Positions 5,407 to 12,012 are shown, counted from the first letter of the stretch. The stretch: DNA of 14,636 nt from an uncultured Clostridia bacterium (GCA_945947715.1 CAMEYZ010000026.1:1-14636), one strand, 5' to 3'. Notes: a model not told the origin generated them from the sequence alone. A program made the numbers and translations.

Positions 5407-7242
5407 TTACTTTTTGAATGTAAATCTGTTGATAAGCGAATTGAGAGTTTCTGACTGTCCTGAAAGCTCTTCTGAAGCAGCAGCGCTTTCCTGTGCTGTA
5501 GAGGACGTGGTCTGGATACTGCCGTTGATAAGCTCCATTCCGCTGTTGACAGCTTCGATATCCGCAGCCTGATTCTCTGCGGAAGCGGCGATATCGTCCA
5601 CCAGCTTGTTTACGTCCTTCACCTTGACTACTACCTCGTCCAGAACCTCGGCAGCCTTTCTTGCAAGCTCGGTGCCCTTCTTCATGGACTCGATAGATTG
5701 ATTGATGAGGGTGCCCGTCTGATTTGCTGCGTCCGCAGACTTTGTGGCAAGATTTCTTACCTCGTCCGCAACAACTGCGAAGCCCTTGCCTGCTGCGCCT
5801 GCCCTTGCGGCCTCAACTGCGGCGTTAAGTGCGAGGATATTTGTCTGGAATGCGATATCGTCGATAACCCCGATTATCTTGGCTATCTGTGCGGAGGATT
5901 CCTCCATTTCATGGAGAGCGGATATCATGCGGTTCATGGTCTCGCTGCCTGCGGCCACCTGACCGTTAGCCTCGTGAGTGAGCTTTCTTGCAAGGTCTGC
6001 CTGTTCGGCGTTTTTGTTGACCTTTCCGGCGATGTCGCTCATGGAGGCGGTCAGCTCCTCGACGGTAGCTGCGTCATTGGAGGCGTTGTTTGACAGAGTA
6101 TACGCTCCGCCTGCCACCTGGGACGAGCAGTCCTTTACCTGTAAAGCGGCGCGGTCTACCTCCACGAAGGTGCTGTTGAGAGAGCCCAGTATCATCACAA
6201 GTGAATCCTTGATAGCGGCAAAATCGCCCTTATAGTCGGTTTCGGACTTCACGAGAAGATTTCCTTCCGCAACACTCGAAAGCACATTATGTATATCCTC
6301 GATATAGCTGTGGAGATTTTTCACCGTTTCCTCCAGAGAGTTTATAAGGATAAGCGTTTCATCGTTTCGGTTGCTTGTGGGCGTGGGAGAGGATATATCG
6401 CCCTCAGCAAGCAGCTTAAGACGGTTTGTAACATCTGTGATAGGCTTAGAGATAGCATTTGCGACCTTTGTGCATATCGAGAAGGAAATGCTGCACAAAA
6501 ATATGAGCATCGCTATCTCAATGACCAGCATAAGATAAAAATTCTTCAGGACCGAGCTGTACGGCATAAGAACATATACAAAAAATCCGTCATATGCTTC
6601 TGAGCGCGCCACAGCGGTGATATAGGTCTCTCCGTCCAGTTTAAGCCGTGTTACATCGCTTACAGTGCGTTCGTCCTGATTTAAGACTATATAGTTATAG
6701 AGCTCAGTGTAGGAGCTGTCCTCGGCGGATTTTTCATCAAAGCTCATGCCCTTGGGAATAAGCTCGGATCCGGTCTCGCCGAATACGGTATTGCTGCCGT
6801 TGATAACAAACCCGAAGCCGCCCTTTTCGTTGGTGGTGGAGAACGTATCGAACAGGTTGTCGATAAAGCCCTTGTTTTCGATTATATCTGAGTTGTCAAT
6901 AGCAGAAGCATATGCGCAGGCAAGATTGCTAAGCTCCTCTTCCGCACTTTTGCGGAGATTATAGTGCAGAATAATTAAGGAAGCGACAGCGAAAAAAACT
7001 GCTGCCGAGACAAGACTTACAAATCCTACCTGGATAATTCTCGTCCTTATTGATGCTTTTCTGCTGTTCATCTTTTTTTCGACAGAGCGTTCGACTATGG
7101 AATGCTTATCGTTGCTGATCACCTTATCTGCCGCCGCAGTCAGAGAACTTTCGAGCTTTTCCTCACGATTTTTCTTTTTTTCTTTTATCTTTGCTGCATT
7201 TTTATTTATTATGTCATTTACTTTCTCGGTATCATTTTTCAT
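5407..7242 (-). CDS. Methyl-accepting chemotaxis protein (Cache-like sensor, HAMP)
   Basis: The 611-residue receptor has a long charged N-terminal cytoplasmic segment (1-68), TM1 at about 69-92, an extracellular sensor of roughly 140 residues, and TM2 at about 234-258. A HAMP domain follows at about 259-320, then a second HAMP-like repeat (GNLLVKSETDYKGDF). The long helical signalling domain has the invariant tip IDDIAFQTNILALNAAVEAARAG near 460-482. It should cluster with CheA and CheW and control CheA kinase in response to an outside ligand. The sensor part (GFGFVINGSNTVFG, and a closing FFVYVLMPYSSVL) looks like a Cache fold, but the ligand is unknown. There is no NWETF-type CheR tether. 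The frame is open from a TTG at 7263, but the ATG at 7242 has GGGGAT at a suitable distance and is preferred. The next gene begins 15 bases downstream. Confidence 0.93.
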   Translation of the reverse strand: MKNDTEKVNDIINKNAAKIKEKKKNREEKLESSLTAAADKVISNDKHSIVERSVEKKMNSRKASIRTRIIQVGFVSLVSAAVFFAVASLIILHYNLRKSAEEELSNLACAYASAIDNSDIIENKGFIDNLFDTFSTTNEKGGFGFVINGSNTVFGETGSELIPKGMSFDEKSAEDSSYTELYNYIVLNQDERTVSDVTRLKLDGETYITAVARSEAYDGFFVYVLMPYSSVLKNFYLMLVIEIAMLIFLCSISFSICTKVANAISKPITDVTNRLKLLAEGDISSPTPTSNRNDETLILINSLEETVKNLHSYIEDIHNVLSSVAEGNLLVKSETDYKGDFAAIKDSLVMILGSLNSTFVEVDRAALQVKDCSSQVAGGAYTLSNNASNDAATVEELTASMSDIAGKVNKNAEQADLARKLTHEANGQVAAGSETMNRMISALHEMEESSAQIAKIIGVIDDIAFQTNILALNAAVEAARAGAAGKGFAVVADEVRNLATKSADAANQTGTLINQSIESMKKGTELARKAAEVLDEVVVKVKDVNKLVDDIAASAENQAADIEAVNSGMELINGSIQTTSSTAQESAAASEELSGQSETLNSLINRFTFKK

Positions 7243-7275
7243 AAACAATATCCCCATTCGCAAATTGTTTTTATT

Positions 7276-7284
7276 ATTATATCA
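7276..7284 (-). promoter_or_regulatory. Extended -10 promoter of the chemoreceptor operon
   Basis: On the minus strand TGATATAAT combines a perfect TATAAT (7276-7281) with an upstream TG (7283-7284). No convincing -35 is present at 16-18 bases. The leader would be about 26 nt. No SigD/FliA-type (TAAA, CCGAT) promoter in the right orientation was found, so the operon may not be under flagellar sigma control. Confidence 0.6.
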
Positions 7285-7383
7285 CAAATTGCCGATGAAA
7301 ATATGTCTGAATTATTGTTATTTTATGTACAGAACCGAATTTTATGGAAAAAATAAGCTTGTGATTTTGTGTACATTAACGAA

Positions 7384-7884
7384 TCATTCGCCGCCGAAAA
7401 ATTCGCTGACAGTCATTCCGATTTTTAGTATGGGATAGCCCTCGGAATAGTCCTTTATCATATCGGGGCACTTTTTTGCTTCGGAGAAGATGATGTCCGC
7501 CAGACCATTATCAAGCTCCTCCTTAAGTAAACGCAGGGGCTTATTGTACATGGTGGGGCATATGGAAGCTACACCTATGACCAGCTGTCCGCGCAGCTCC
7601 ATGACGCGGTAGGGCCATATCCGACATTCTACGGGCTTGCTGTCCTTTAGCTTGCAGCCCGTCTCGGTTAGCATGGGACAGTAGTAGAGCCCGTCCTCGT
7701 CCTCCTCCATGCGGAAGCGGAAGCTGTTTCCCTTGGAGATGAATTCAAGAGAGGGGTCCAGCTCGGAAAGGGCTTCCTTCATCTCTGCGGGAACAGTGGG
7801 AGTCTCCCACAGGTCGTATCTGTCGAAAACACAGCAGATGCGGCAGTCTGCACAGTCTGCGGGGGAAAGGATATTTTTAAGCAT
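7384..7884 (-). CDS. YkgJ-family cysteine-cluster protein (putative metal-binding)
   Basis: The 166-residue protein has the YkgJ signature. CADCRICC (Cys11, 14, 17, 18) is followed by YYCP (Cys69), GCKL (Cys77), VECRIWPYR (Cys87) and a late ICP (Cys109). Family proteins are predicted to bind a zinc ion or an iron-sulfur cluster through these cysteines; no reaction is established that I can name. The frame extends upstream to an ATG at 7908, but the ATG at 7884 has AAAGAGG (7891-7897) six bases away and is the better start. It is divergent from spoVAC across a 78-base gap that holds only weak promoter-like hexamers. No terminator was seen in the 141-base gap before the chemoreceptor gene, so some read-through into that operon is possible. 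Confidence 0.83.
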   Translation of the reverse strand: MLKNILSPADCADCRICCVFDRYDLWETPTVPAEMKEALSELDPSLEFISKGNSFRFRMEEDEDGLYYCPMLTETGCKLKDSKPVECRIWPYRVMELRGQLVIGVASICPTMYNKPLRLLKEELDNGLADIIFSEAKKCPDMIKDYSEGYPILKIGMTVSEFFGGE

Positions 7885-7962
7885 AATTTTCCTCTTTTCA
7901 TAAAGCATAAAATTGGTTTTTTGCGTTACAATAAAATTATTATCTTGGAAAGGAAGATATCA

Positions 7963-8403
7963 ATGACGGTCACAAAACAGGAATACGCACAAATGGTCAA
8001 GAAAGCCTCCCCCAATTCAAAGTCATGGGTGGATATCCCCAAGGCCTTTCTTATCGGCGGAGCAATCTGCTGCGTGGGACAGGCGTTTTTGAACCTGTAT
8101 CTTCATTTAGGGCTTCCCGACAAGTCGGCGGCTGCCTGCACTACAGGAACACTGGTGCTTATCAGCGCCATACTGACGGGACTGGGCTGGTACGAAAAGC
8201 TGGCAAAGCACGGCGGAGCAGGTACTCTCGTCCCTGTAACAGGCTTTGCCAATGCAGTGGTATCTCCCGCTCTCGAATTTAAATCGGAGGGCTTTGTCCT
8301 GGGTCTCGGCGCGAAGATATTCATTATTTCCGGCCCTGTGATACTGTACGGCACGGTGGCTTCGGTGATTTACGGGCTTATTTACTATTTCTTTATCAAG
8401 TAG
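7963..8403 (+). CDS. spoVAC: Stage V sporulation protein AC (SpoVAC)
   Basis: The 146-residue membrane protein matches SpoVAC along its length. It has YAQMVKKASPNSKSW near the N-terminus, KAFLIGGAICCVGQ (27-40), LTGLGWYEKLAKHGGAGTLVPVTGFANAVVSPALEF (71-106) and SEGFVLGLGAKIF with a final SGPVILYGTVASVIYGLIYYF. Hydrophobic segments lie at about 27-47, 58-76, 84-102 and 118-143. In Bacillus, SpoVA proteins form the inner-membrane channel that loads dipicolinic acid into the spore and releases it at germination, and spoVAC is followed by spoVAD and spoVAE. Here it stands alone: a strong terminator follows immediately and the next gene is convergent. The ATG at 7963 is chosen over an in-frame ATG at 7921 because AAAGGAAG precedes it. 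No convincing promoter was found upstream, which would fit a sporulation sigma factor that I could not verify. Confidence 0.92.
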   Translation: MTVTKQEYAQMVKKASPNSKSWVDIPKAFLIGGAICCVGQAFLNLYLHLGLPDKSAAACTTGTLVLISAILTGLGWYEKLAKHGGAGTLVPVTGFANAVVSPALEFKSEGFVLGLGAKIFIISGPVILYGTVASVIYGLIYYFFIK

Positions 8404-8417
8404 GCTTATACTATGAT

Positions 8418-8465
8418 GGCAGTCCGCCGAGCGCTCTACGGAGCCTTCGGCGGACTGCCTTTGTT
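8418..8465 (+). terminator. Strong terminator of spoVAC
   Basis: GGCAGTCCGCCGA (8418-8430) and TCGGCGGACTGCC (8447-8459) form a perfect 13-bp stem. Its 16-base loop holds an inner GCTC-TACG-GAGC hairpin (8433-8444) with a stable-type tetraloop. TTTGTT follows on the plus strand. In the minus direction no T-run follows, so it would stop the convergent operon less well. Confidence 0.88.
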
Positions 8466-8483
8466 ATCACTGTTGTAAGCCGG

Positions 8484-9068
8484 TCATATCTGCTCGTCCA
8501 GAGAGAGCTCGTGGGATTGCAGGAACTCGGCGATGAACTCCTCAGCTTCGGGGAGCTGCAGCTCATGGATAGCCTTCATGGTGCTTTTTTCCGCCTCGCG
8601 GAAGTCGCCATTGCCCATTTGGCGCTCTTCGATGCACTTTATCAGCGCGGACAGCTTATCTGCTGCCTTTACCAGCGTCCAGAGCTCGGCGTCCTCTTCC
8701 GTTTTGCCGAATATGGGTCTGTAATACTCCCGCAGGTCATCGGGCAGATAGGACAGCATCCGCTCTTCGGCTATCTTTTCCACCTTGTCGTATTCCGACT
8801 TTATCTCGGGGTTGAAATACTTGATAGGCGTGGGCATATCTCCGGTGATTATCTCGGTGACGTCGTGGTACATAGCCAGCACGGCGCAGCGCTCTGGGTC
8901 CACATTCCCGCCGAAGCGGACATTGCGGTACAGCGCAAGAGTATGGGCAATGAATGCTGTTTCAAGGCTGTGTTCGCTGATGTTTTCGGGTATGGTGTTG
9001 CGCATGAGCCCCCAGCGGCTGATATATTTCATGCGGGAAATAATGGCGAAGAATTTCTGCTCCTGCAT
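8484..9068 (-). CDS. yfbR: YfbR-type 5'-deoxynucleotidase (HD domain)
   Basis: This 194-residue HD-domain phosphohydrolase aligns without gaps by eye to the start of E. coli YfbR. His33, His68-Asp69 and Asp137 (the metal ligands) and Glu72 fall at the same residue numbers, as do Arg18 and Trp19. It should remove the 5' phosphate from deoxyribonucleoside monophosphates, a step in nucleotide salvage and pool control. The frame also offers a TTG at 9077, but the ATG at 9068 gives the family-standard N-terminus (FFA at residues 6-8). That ATG comes one base after the stop of the upstream gene (TGATATG) with no good Shine-Dalgarno, so translation probably depends on coupling. No T-run terminator follows in its own direction. 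Confidence 0.9.
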   Translation of the reverse strand: MQEQKFFAIISRMKYISRWGLMRNTIPENISEHSLETAFIAHTLALYRNVRFGGNVDPERCAVLAMYHDVTEIITGDMPTPIKYFNPEIKSEYDKVEKIAEERMLSYLPDDLREYYRPIFGKTEEDAELWTLVKAADKLSALIKCIEERQMGNGDFREAEKSTMKAIHELQLPEAEEFIAEFLQSHELSLDEQI

Positions 9069-9069
9069 A

Positions 9070-10272
9070 TCAGTCAACTAAGTCGGGGTCGAAGGATTCC
9101 TTCCAGGGAAGGCCCCACTTGTTAAGAGCGTCCATGAAGGGATCAGGGTCAAATTCCTCGATATTGTAAACGCCGGGCTTCTTCCATTTGCCGGTCATGA
9201 CCATCATCGCACCTATCATTGCGGGAACTCCCGTTGTGTAGGAGATGGCCTGGGAGCCTACCTCCGCATAGCATTCCTGATGATCGCATACGTTATATAC
9301 GTAATAGTTTACGGGCTTGCCGTCCTTTTTGCCCTGCATGATGCAGCCGATGTTGGTCTTGCCCTTGGTGCGGGGACCTAAGGAAGCAGGGTCGGGAAGA
9401 ACTGCCTTTAAGAACTGAAGGGGAACTATCTGCATGCCGTTGTAGTCGATAGGCTCGATAGAGGTCATGCCCACGTTTTCAAGGCACTTCAGATGTGTGA
9501 GGTAGCTCTGTCCGAAGGTCATGAAGAAACGGATGCGCTTGATGCCCTTGATGTTCAGAGCCAGGGATTCAAGCTCCTCGTGGTGGAGCAGGTACATATC
9601 CTTCTCGCCTATCTCGGGGAAGTTATAGACACGCTTTATCTCCATGGGCTTAGTCTCCACCCACTTACCGTCCTCGATGTAGCTGCCGTTGGCGCTGACC
9701 TCACGGATATTTATTTCAGGGTTGAAGTTGGTGGCGAAGGGATAGCCGTGGTCTCCTGCGTTGCAGTCTAAGATGTCGATGTAGTTTATCTCGTCGAAGT
9801 AGTGCTTCTGAGCATATGCGCAGAAAACTCCCGTAACGCCCGGGTCAAAGCCGGAGCCCAGCAGAGCGGTGATGCCTGCCTTTTCAAAGCGCTCGCGGTA
9901 TGCCCACTGCCATTTGTACTCGAATTTAGCGGTATCCTCGGGCTCGTAGTTGGCGGTATCAACATAATCCACGCCGCACTCCAGGCAGGCGTCCATTATG
10001 GTGAGATCCTGATAGGGAAGAGCCACATTGATGCAGATATCCGGCTGATAGGACTTCATAAGAGCCACAAGCTCCTCCACCTTGTCCGCGTTGACCTGCG
10101 CAGTGGAGATGACCGTTTTTGTGGTATTCTGAAGCTTTTCCTTTAAAGCGTCGCATTTTGACTTTGTTCTGGAAGCGATCATGATATCGGTAAATACGTC
10201 GGAGTTCTGACAGCACTTGTGGATAACAACGCTTGCCACGCCGCCGCAGCCGATGATAAGAGCCTTGCCCAT
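9070..10272 (-). CDS. Saccharopine dehydrogenase family, carboxynorspermidine-synthase type
   Basis: The 400-residue protein matches the carboxynorspermidine synthase (CANSDH) branch. It has the Rossmann motif IIGCGGVA near the N-terminus, INVALPYQDL, the segment GVDYVDTANYEPED, GSGFDPGVTGVFCAYA, and DCNAGDHGYPFATNFNPEINIRE. The C-terminal MTGKWKKPGVYNIEEFDPDPFMDAL is typical of that branch rather than of lysine-degrading saccharopine dehydrogenases. By family it condenses aspartate semialdehyde with putrescine or diaminopropane, using NADPH, to make carboxyspermidine or carboxynorspermidine. The partner decarboxylase gene (nspC) is not in the window. The ATG at 10272 is preferred over the in-frame ATG at 10302 because AAAGGAA (10281-10287) precedes it by eight bases and the Rossmann fold starts at once. 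It heads an operon with yfbR. Confidence 0.9.
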   Translation of the reverse strand: MGKALIIGCGGVASVVIHKCCQNSDVFTDIMIASRTKSKCDALKEKLQNTTKTVISTAQVNADKVEELVALMKSYQPDICINVALPYQDLTIMDACLECGVDYVDTANYEPEDTAKFEYKWQWAYRERFEKAGITALLGSGFDPGVTGVFCAYAQKHYFDEINYIDILDCNAGDHGYPFATNFNPEINIREVSANGSYIEDGKWVETKPMEIKRVYNFPEIGEKDMYLLHHEELESLALNIKGIKRIRFFMTFGQSYLTHLKCLENVGMTSIEPIDYNGMQIVPLQFLKAVLPDPASLGPRTKGKTNIGCIMQGKKDGKPVNYYVYNVCDHQECYAEVGSQAISYTTGVPAMIGAMMVMTGKWKKPGVYNIEEFDPDPFMDALNKWGLPWKESFDPDLVD

Positions 10273-10319
10273 TTTAACCATTCCTTTCAAAGAGGGATTC
10301 ATTTATATTTTACGTGTTT

Positions 10320-10348
10320 ATTGTAGCACAATTTATCGGTATTGTCAA
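10320..10348 (-). promoter_or_regulatory. Promoter of the carboxynorspermidine synthase/yfbR operon
   Basis: On the minus strand a perfect TTGACA (10343-10348), a 17-base spacer and TACAAT (10320-10325, five of six, preceded by TGC as an extended -10). Predicted start is near 10313, giving a leader of about 40 nt. Confidence 0.82.
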
Positions 10349-10443
10349 TAGCGGATATGGGACGCATGGTGACGGAGGAGACAGTCGGGACGGCGGTTTT
10401 CGAAAATTTAACGTATGTTTTACTTTGTAAAGGCGGTATTGTC

Positions 10444-10473
10444 CTGACTTTGATACATTTGGTGTGGTATAAT
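10444..10473 (+). promoter_or_regulatory. Promoter of the 56-codon ORF
   Basis: A perfect TATAAT (10468-10473) is preceded by TGG, forming an extended -10. CTGACT (10444-10449) is a four-of-six -35 at 18 bases. Predicted start is near 10480, about 50 nt ahead of the small ORF. The rest of the gap between this promoter and the divergent one at 10320-10348 holds nothing recognisable apart from a TTTTCGAAAA palindrome at 10397-10406. Confidence 0.65.
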
Positions 10474-10530
10474 AGTATTATCGAAAGATGATAGGTAAAT
10501 CTATTTTACACACAGCAGGAGGAATTTTTT

Positions 10531-10701
10531 ATGGGAACAATAACTATCAATGGAAAAACATATCAGACTATTGAACAAACTGTACCACCAATGACTAAGG
10601 AGCAAATGGAGCATTATACGGAACAGGTCGGGGGATTTATGCCGCTAAAAAGCGAAAATTCCGATAATAAACAAAACTCTGAAAGGAACGATGAAAGCTG
10701 A
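10531..10701 (+). CDS. Unknown 56-residue protein
   Basis: I do not recognise this small protein. It begins MGTITINGKTYQTIEQTVPP, a pattern that could form a beta hairpin. An amphipathic middle (TKEQMEHYTEQVGGF) and a polar, Asn/Ser/Glu-rich tail follow. It has no membrane helix and no cysteine. It is probably a real gene because a perfect AGGAGG (10517-10522) sits eight bases before the ATG and an extended -10 promoter lies upstream. Its codons (ATA, ACA, CAA, CTA, GGA) are more AT-rich than those of its neighbours, which may indicate recent arrival. It is flanked by a divergent operon and a damaged convergent gene. Confidence 0.6.
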   Translation: MGTITINGKTYQTIEQTVPPMTKEQMEHYTEQVGGFMPLKSENSDNKQNSERNDES

Positions 10702-10744
10702 GCTGACAGGCACCGAGGACGAGTGCGAATTTGACATAAAATAA
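10691..10744 (+). CDS. Possible 17-residue ORF overlapping the preceding one
   Basis: An ATG at 10691 lies inside the end of the 56-codon ORF in another frame, with AAAGG four bases upstream. It encodes MKAELTGTEDECEFDIK and stops just before the hairpin at 10748. It may be a tiny gene, the remnant of a longer one, or chance. Confidence 0.2.
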   Translation: MKAELTGTEDECEFDIK

Positions 10745-10778
10745 AAAACCGGACAGCCCACTAATTGAGCTGTCCGGT
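10735..10778 (-). terminator. Terminator of the broken GyrI-like gene
   Basis: ACCGGACAGC (10748-10757) and GCTGTCCGGT (10769-10778) form a perfect 10-bp stem with an 11-base loop. On the minus strand TTTTTTATTTTAT follows, making a strong terminator for the leftward GyrI-like gene. In the plus direction no T-run follows, so it is weak for the small ORF. Confidence 0.8.
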
Positions 10779-10797
10779 GTAATATGTTTCGATAATC

Positions 10798-10871
10798 ACT
10801 AACTTCCGCGGGGAAAAATAACCTAAGCTAAAAAACTAACAACGCGGCAACCGCTGTCGGGCGGACCCGAC
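10798..10871. repeat. Cluster of short repeats and hairpins at the broken gene end
   Basis: ACTAAC followed closely by CGCGG occurs twice (10798-10811 and 10835-10847). Next come GCGG-CAA-CCGC (10844-10854) and GTCGGG-CGGA-CCCGAC (10856-10871), back to back. The sequence covers the stop codon and the last non-homologous codons of the GyrI-like gene. Its origin is unknown; it looks like foreign or rearranged DNA. Confidence 0.4.
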
Positions 10872-11074
10872 CGGGTGCCGTTCATTTTCGACATTTTTAT
10901 CGTAAAGGATAAGCCGTAGAGCAGCTCCATGGCGGTTTTGTATTCTTCACAGCTGTTAGGGTCGCCTTTGCCGTCCACCGCTATGAATATCATCTCTGGT
11001 ACGTCGATAAGCATAGGCTTTGACCCCGGCTGATATAGGTCCTTGTATTCCTTTTTGTAGTCAAGCTTGTCCAT
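10823..11074 (-). pseudogene. GyrI-like domain protein, truncated
   Basis: The frame encodes 83 residues. Residues 1 to about 66 (MDKLDYKKEYKDLY, then KPMLIDVPEMIFIAVDGKGDPN and ELLYGLSFTIKMSKMNG) match the start of GyrI-like small-molecule-binding proteins (COG4832), which are normally about 200 residues. After that the sequence (TRSGPPDSG onward) no longer resembles the family and stops soon after. The missing part was not recognised in another frame before the terminator. Family members bind small hydrophobic ligands and often serve as sensors or drug-binding proteins. The ATG overlaps the stop codon of the upstream flavoprotein gene (TAATG), with AAAGGA before it. The start is therefore intact and coupled, and a short product may still be made. 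This could be a 3' deletion or a replacement by foreign sequence. Confidence 0.7.
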
Positions 11075-11514
11075 TATTTCCATTCCTTTCGGTAAGATAA
11101 GTTCGCGAAATCCCAGTATTCCATGTAGGGCTTTGAAGCCTCATAATCCCAGGAATATATCAGCGAGGGGGTTAGCTCCAGCACACATTCCGTCGGAAGC
11201 GATGACCACCGCTCCACTGCTGAGCCGAAATGCTTTTTCATCGCTTCAATGAAAAAATCCGTGTCATAGGGTTTTCCGATTATGCGGCATTTTCCCTCAA
11301 TGGAAAAATTGTTGTGACAGAGCGCAGCATTGGGATTTTCTCGGAGCTGCCTGCATTTCAGATAATTCTCGTCTGTCTGGCAGTAGAATTTCTCGCCGAT
11401 GACAACCACGCTCATAGGCCGCGAGGTCACGCGGCTTTTTGCACAGGTGGATAAGGTCATTACTCCGTGAGTGCCTATCCTGCTCCATAGGTCGGAAAAG
11501 CTGTTGTTATCCAT
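11074..11514 (-). CDS. Pyridoxamine 5'-phosphate oxidase-like FMN-binding protein
   Basis: The 146-residue protein has the split-barrel layout of small PNPOx-like/general-stress-protein-26-type flavoproteins. A first strand pair has GVMTLSTCAKSRVTSRPMSVVV (17-38) and KFYCQTDENYLKCRQLRENPNAALC (42-66). GKCRIIGK (74-81) and the C-terminal LELTPSLIYSWDYEA follow. It would bind FMN or a related cofactor at a dimer interface; the substrate is unknown and it is not expected to be the biosynthetic PdxH. The ATG at 11514 is chosen because GAGGT (11521-11525) precedes it; an in-frame ATG at 11556 lies beyond the predicted transcript start. It is followed, with a one-base overlap, by the GyrI-like fragment. 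A flavoprotein next to a GyrI-like protein and a WYL regulator suggests a small-molecule stress response, which is inference. Confidence 0.82.
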   Translation of the reverse strand: MDNNSFSDLWSRIGTHGVMTLSTCAKSRVTSRPMSVVVIGEKFYCQTDENYLKCRQLRENPNAALCHNNFSIEGKCRIIGKPYDTDFFIEAMKKHFGSAVERWSSLPTECVLELTPSLIYSWDYEASKPYMEYWDFANLSYRKEWK

Positions 11515-11525
11515 GTCATTACCTC

Positions 11526-11545
11526 GTTTCATTTTATTATGAAAC
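11526..11545 (-). repeat. Inverted repeat between -10 and ribosome binding site
   Basis: GTTTCAT (11526-11532) and ATGAAAC (11539-11545) form a perfect 7-bp stem with a six-base loop. It directly abuts the GAGGT ribosome binding site on one side and lies one base from the -10 hexamer on the other. It could be an operator covering the start point or a 5' hairpin controlling translation. Confidence 0.5.
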
Positions 11546-11546
11546 A

Positions 11547-11574
11547 AGTATAGCACAGTTAATGTGACAGCTGT
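11547..11574 (-). promoter_or_regulatory. Promoter of the flavoprotein gene with upstream palindrome
   Basis: On the minus strand TGCTATACT is an extended -10 (TATACT at 11547-11552, TG at 11554-11555). No good -35 is present. The palindrome ACAGCTGT (11567-11574), inside a longer TGACA...TGTCA symmetry, occupies the spacer/-35 side. An activator or repressor site here is plausible. Confidence 0.55.
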
Positions 11575-11625
11575 ATGTCATATTAGATAAAAAGATTTTC
11601 AGAAGCAGGAGGCAAGAATTTTTTC

Positions 11626-12012
11626 CTAAGCTATAAAATAATGCTTTATATCTGAAAAATAACAGCTGCCGTATTTCCTGCAGAAGGGCTTGAGCATTGT
11701 ATTCCAATAGTCCTTGTATTTCCATGTGTTTTTGTAGAACAGCTCAGCGATATTGTGCACAGCGTCGCAGAAGTCGTATATTTTCTGTCTGTCGTTTTCG
11801 TTGATGAGCTGTACTAACTCATCTGTGCAGTACAATAAAATATCCCGTTCCCTATTTGCGGGCTTTTCGGAGATATATTGCCGCAGCTTTTTCAGCTCTT
11901 CGAGCTTTAAGAGCATATCCTTTTGCCGCTCCTTGTGGACGGTATCATTTCCATAGCAATATCTCAGAAAAATAAAAATATCTGTGAGCCGGTCATATAT
12001 CTGCTGTTCCAT
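11626..12012 (-). CDS. Unknown 128-residue protein overlapping the WYL regulator gene
   Basis: I do not recognise a family. The protein looks all-helical and charged, with a Lys/Leu/Glu-rich stretch at 26-48 (KERQKDMLLKLEELKKLRQY). The C-terminal half is rich in Tyr, Phe and Cys (FCDAVHNIAELFYKNTWKYKDYW at 81-103, then CRKYGSCYF). It has no signal peptide or clear membrane helix. The ATG at 12012 lies 20 bases inside the WYL gene and has GAGGTG close upstream, so the two genes are co-transcribed and probably coupled. A role linked to the regulator is inferred from this overlap only. No clear terminator follows; the next gene has its own promoter. Confidence 0.75.
   Translation of the reverse strand: MEQQIYDRLTDIFIFLRYCYGNDTVHKERQKDMLLKLEELKKLRQYISEKPANRERDILLYCTDELVQLINENDRQKIYDFCDAVHNIAELFYKNTWKYKDYWNTMLKPFCRKYGSCYFSDIKHYFIA

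Noticed and set aside
7291..7298. GCCGATGA resembling a SigD/FliA -10 near the chemoreceptor gene
   Set aside because: It points away from the gene (plus strand) and has no TAAA-type -35 at the right distance.
10366..10491. A 41-codon plus-strand ORF (MVTEETVG...) between the divergent promoters
   Set aside because: It has no well-placed ribosome binding site and runs across the small-ORF promoter.
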